The translations under genes and the position numbers were made by a program. DNA of 64,000 nt, taken from positions 857,501 to 921,500 of the forward strand of contig CM068593.1 of the NCBI GenBank assembly GCA_035048485.1, in the 5' to 3' direction. Positions within the stretch are counted from its first letter, which is position 1, and each line of letters opens with the position of its first letter. Below are positions 46,400 through 64,000 of this stretch, piece after piece. Under the pieces are notes generated by a model. It saw only the letters and a list, made by a program, of their open reading frames with translations, was not told where the DNA came from and ran no database searches. This DNA is from Pteria penguin. Lineage: Eukaryota; Mollusca; Bivalvia; Pterioida; Pteriidae.

Positions 46400-47437
46400 A
46401 ACCATCTGATCCATGTCGGTTCACAATAAAAAAAGAAAGGAACCGAAAAACAGAAACAAGGACAAAATCTTTTTAATTTCAACAAAAAGGCATTGTCACA
46501 TGGAATTCAAGTGAATATCCAAGCCCTTTATCCTACTGTTCACAAGTGATGACCGGTGGTGAAGTTTTTTTGCTAGATGTAGAAAAACACTGAAACAGAC
46601 AGACAGACCAAAAACTATCACCCAATCTCTGATTCCATGGACATAAAAAAATACATGAAGAACAGTAGATCTTTCACATTGATTTATAATTATTTCGTAT
46701 AAAACAATTTACAATTCCATAAAAGAATTCCTGTAAAGAGTATAGTAACAATATTTTGTAAATTGAATGGACGGAATTTTTCTGACCCAAGAGGATGATT
46801 AACTGAATATAGCTGACATAAATCTATTCTCTACATATATCACAGTTTTATTTATAAATACAAATAATAAAACAAATACATATTCTTCCAATTAAGCCAA
46901 AAAATTTTAATGTTCAGATTTTCAACCAGATTTAGAGCTAAGATGAGGGAATGGGTTCACATGTAAAATATTTCAACCTAAAGCTTTCTTATGATATTAC
47001 TATAATTTACTCTGCTTTGTGAATCTGAACTTTTCATCTACAACAGCTCGCCAAGACACAATGTATTCATTTACATTGCAGATAATTTTAGATGACCACA
47101 GATTGAATTAGATAAACCTTGCTCCTACATATGCTGTGAAACCTTTTAAACAATCTCAAATGCAGAAAAAAATTATTCAGGATTAAAGGAAGATCAAAAT
47201 CTAAACATGAACTCTAACTTTGGTTCTCTGAAACATGTATTAAAATTCTCATTATCTATTACATAAATAAGACTTGCAATTTATTTATTAGTTTTTCTTT
47301 TCTAAATTCAACAACATCCTTAATAATTTCCATTTACATGATATTTTCTTCCAGTATCAATAGAAACATGAATGTGTACGTGTCTTTAAAGATTGTTATT
47401 TTGCAAGATGGCTGTAATCTCTTTGGTGTTTGGTTGC
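46400..47437 (-). other. ODAD2: Probable 3' UTR and flank of ARMC4
   Basis: AT-rich sequence without a coding region. TTTATT on the plus strand (AATAAA on the minus strand) occurs at about 46847 and could end the ARMC4 transcript. Confidence 0.35.

Positions 47438-64000
<16,563 letters not shown>

Overview
The window is eukaryotic nuclear DNA from an animal, most likely a bivalve mollusc or a close lophotrochozoan. It is AT-rich and full of tRNA-derived SINEs, palindromic MITEs and minisatellites. Its genes are split by GT-AG introns, and the two multi-exon genes are animal proteins (a CD63-type tetraspanin and the ciliary protein ARMC4/ODAD2). There are no operons, Shine-Dalgarno sites or CRISPR arrays. 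The species assignment is inference from gene style and repeat types only.

Three genes are supported. (1) At 5259-6406 (+) lies a single-exon B-box zinc-finger protein with a C-terminal beta-propeller-like region, broken by a one-base frameshift near 6155. It sits just downstream of a 2.2-kb foldback element. (2) At 18427-41794 (+) lies a complete CD63-like tetraspanin in seven coding exons, all joining in phase 0, predicted at 244 residues. It has a TATA-like box at 18191 and a 12.4-kb first intron packed with SINEs and MITEs. (3) From beyond 64000 down to 47438 (-) lie the last eleven exons seen of ARMC4/ODAD2, an armadillo-repeat subunit of the outer dynein arm docking complex (about 612 C-terminal residues). 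The tetraspanin and ARMC4 converge tail to tail; the gap between them holds two large minisatellites (44-bp unit at 43.4-45.1 kb, 32-bp unit at 45.3-46.3 kb).

The rest is mobile and repetitive DNA. Region 1-18.2 kb holds microsatellites, foldback elements, a Tc1/mariner transposase remnant (11.1-11.5 kb), a reverse-transcriptase fragment with one in-frame stop (12.3-12.9 kb), a decayed THAP-domain fragment (15.3-15.6 kb), and a 74-bp perfect palindrome beside a long TA tract (17.6 kb). SINE family A has about eight copies and SINE family B has three copies, each with an intact 12-13 bp target-site duplication; one B copy is nested inside an A copy. Several MITE families recur across the window.

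I found no clearly new gene system. The most distinctive pattern is in ARMC4: four of its exons have tandem partial copies of their own exon/intron boundaries in the adjoining introns. They include seven copies of one splice-acceptor region and three copies of one splice donor. Two arrays along the tetraspanin strand also carry near-consensus splice-donor motifs in most units.
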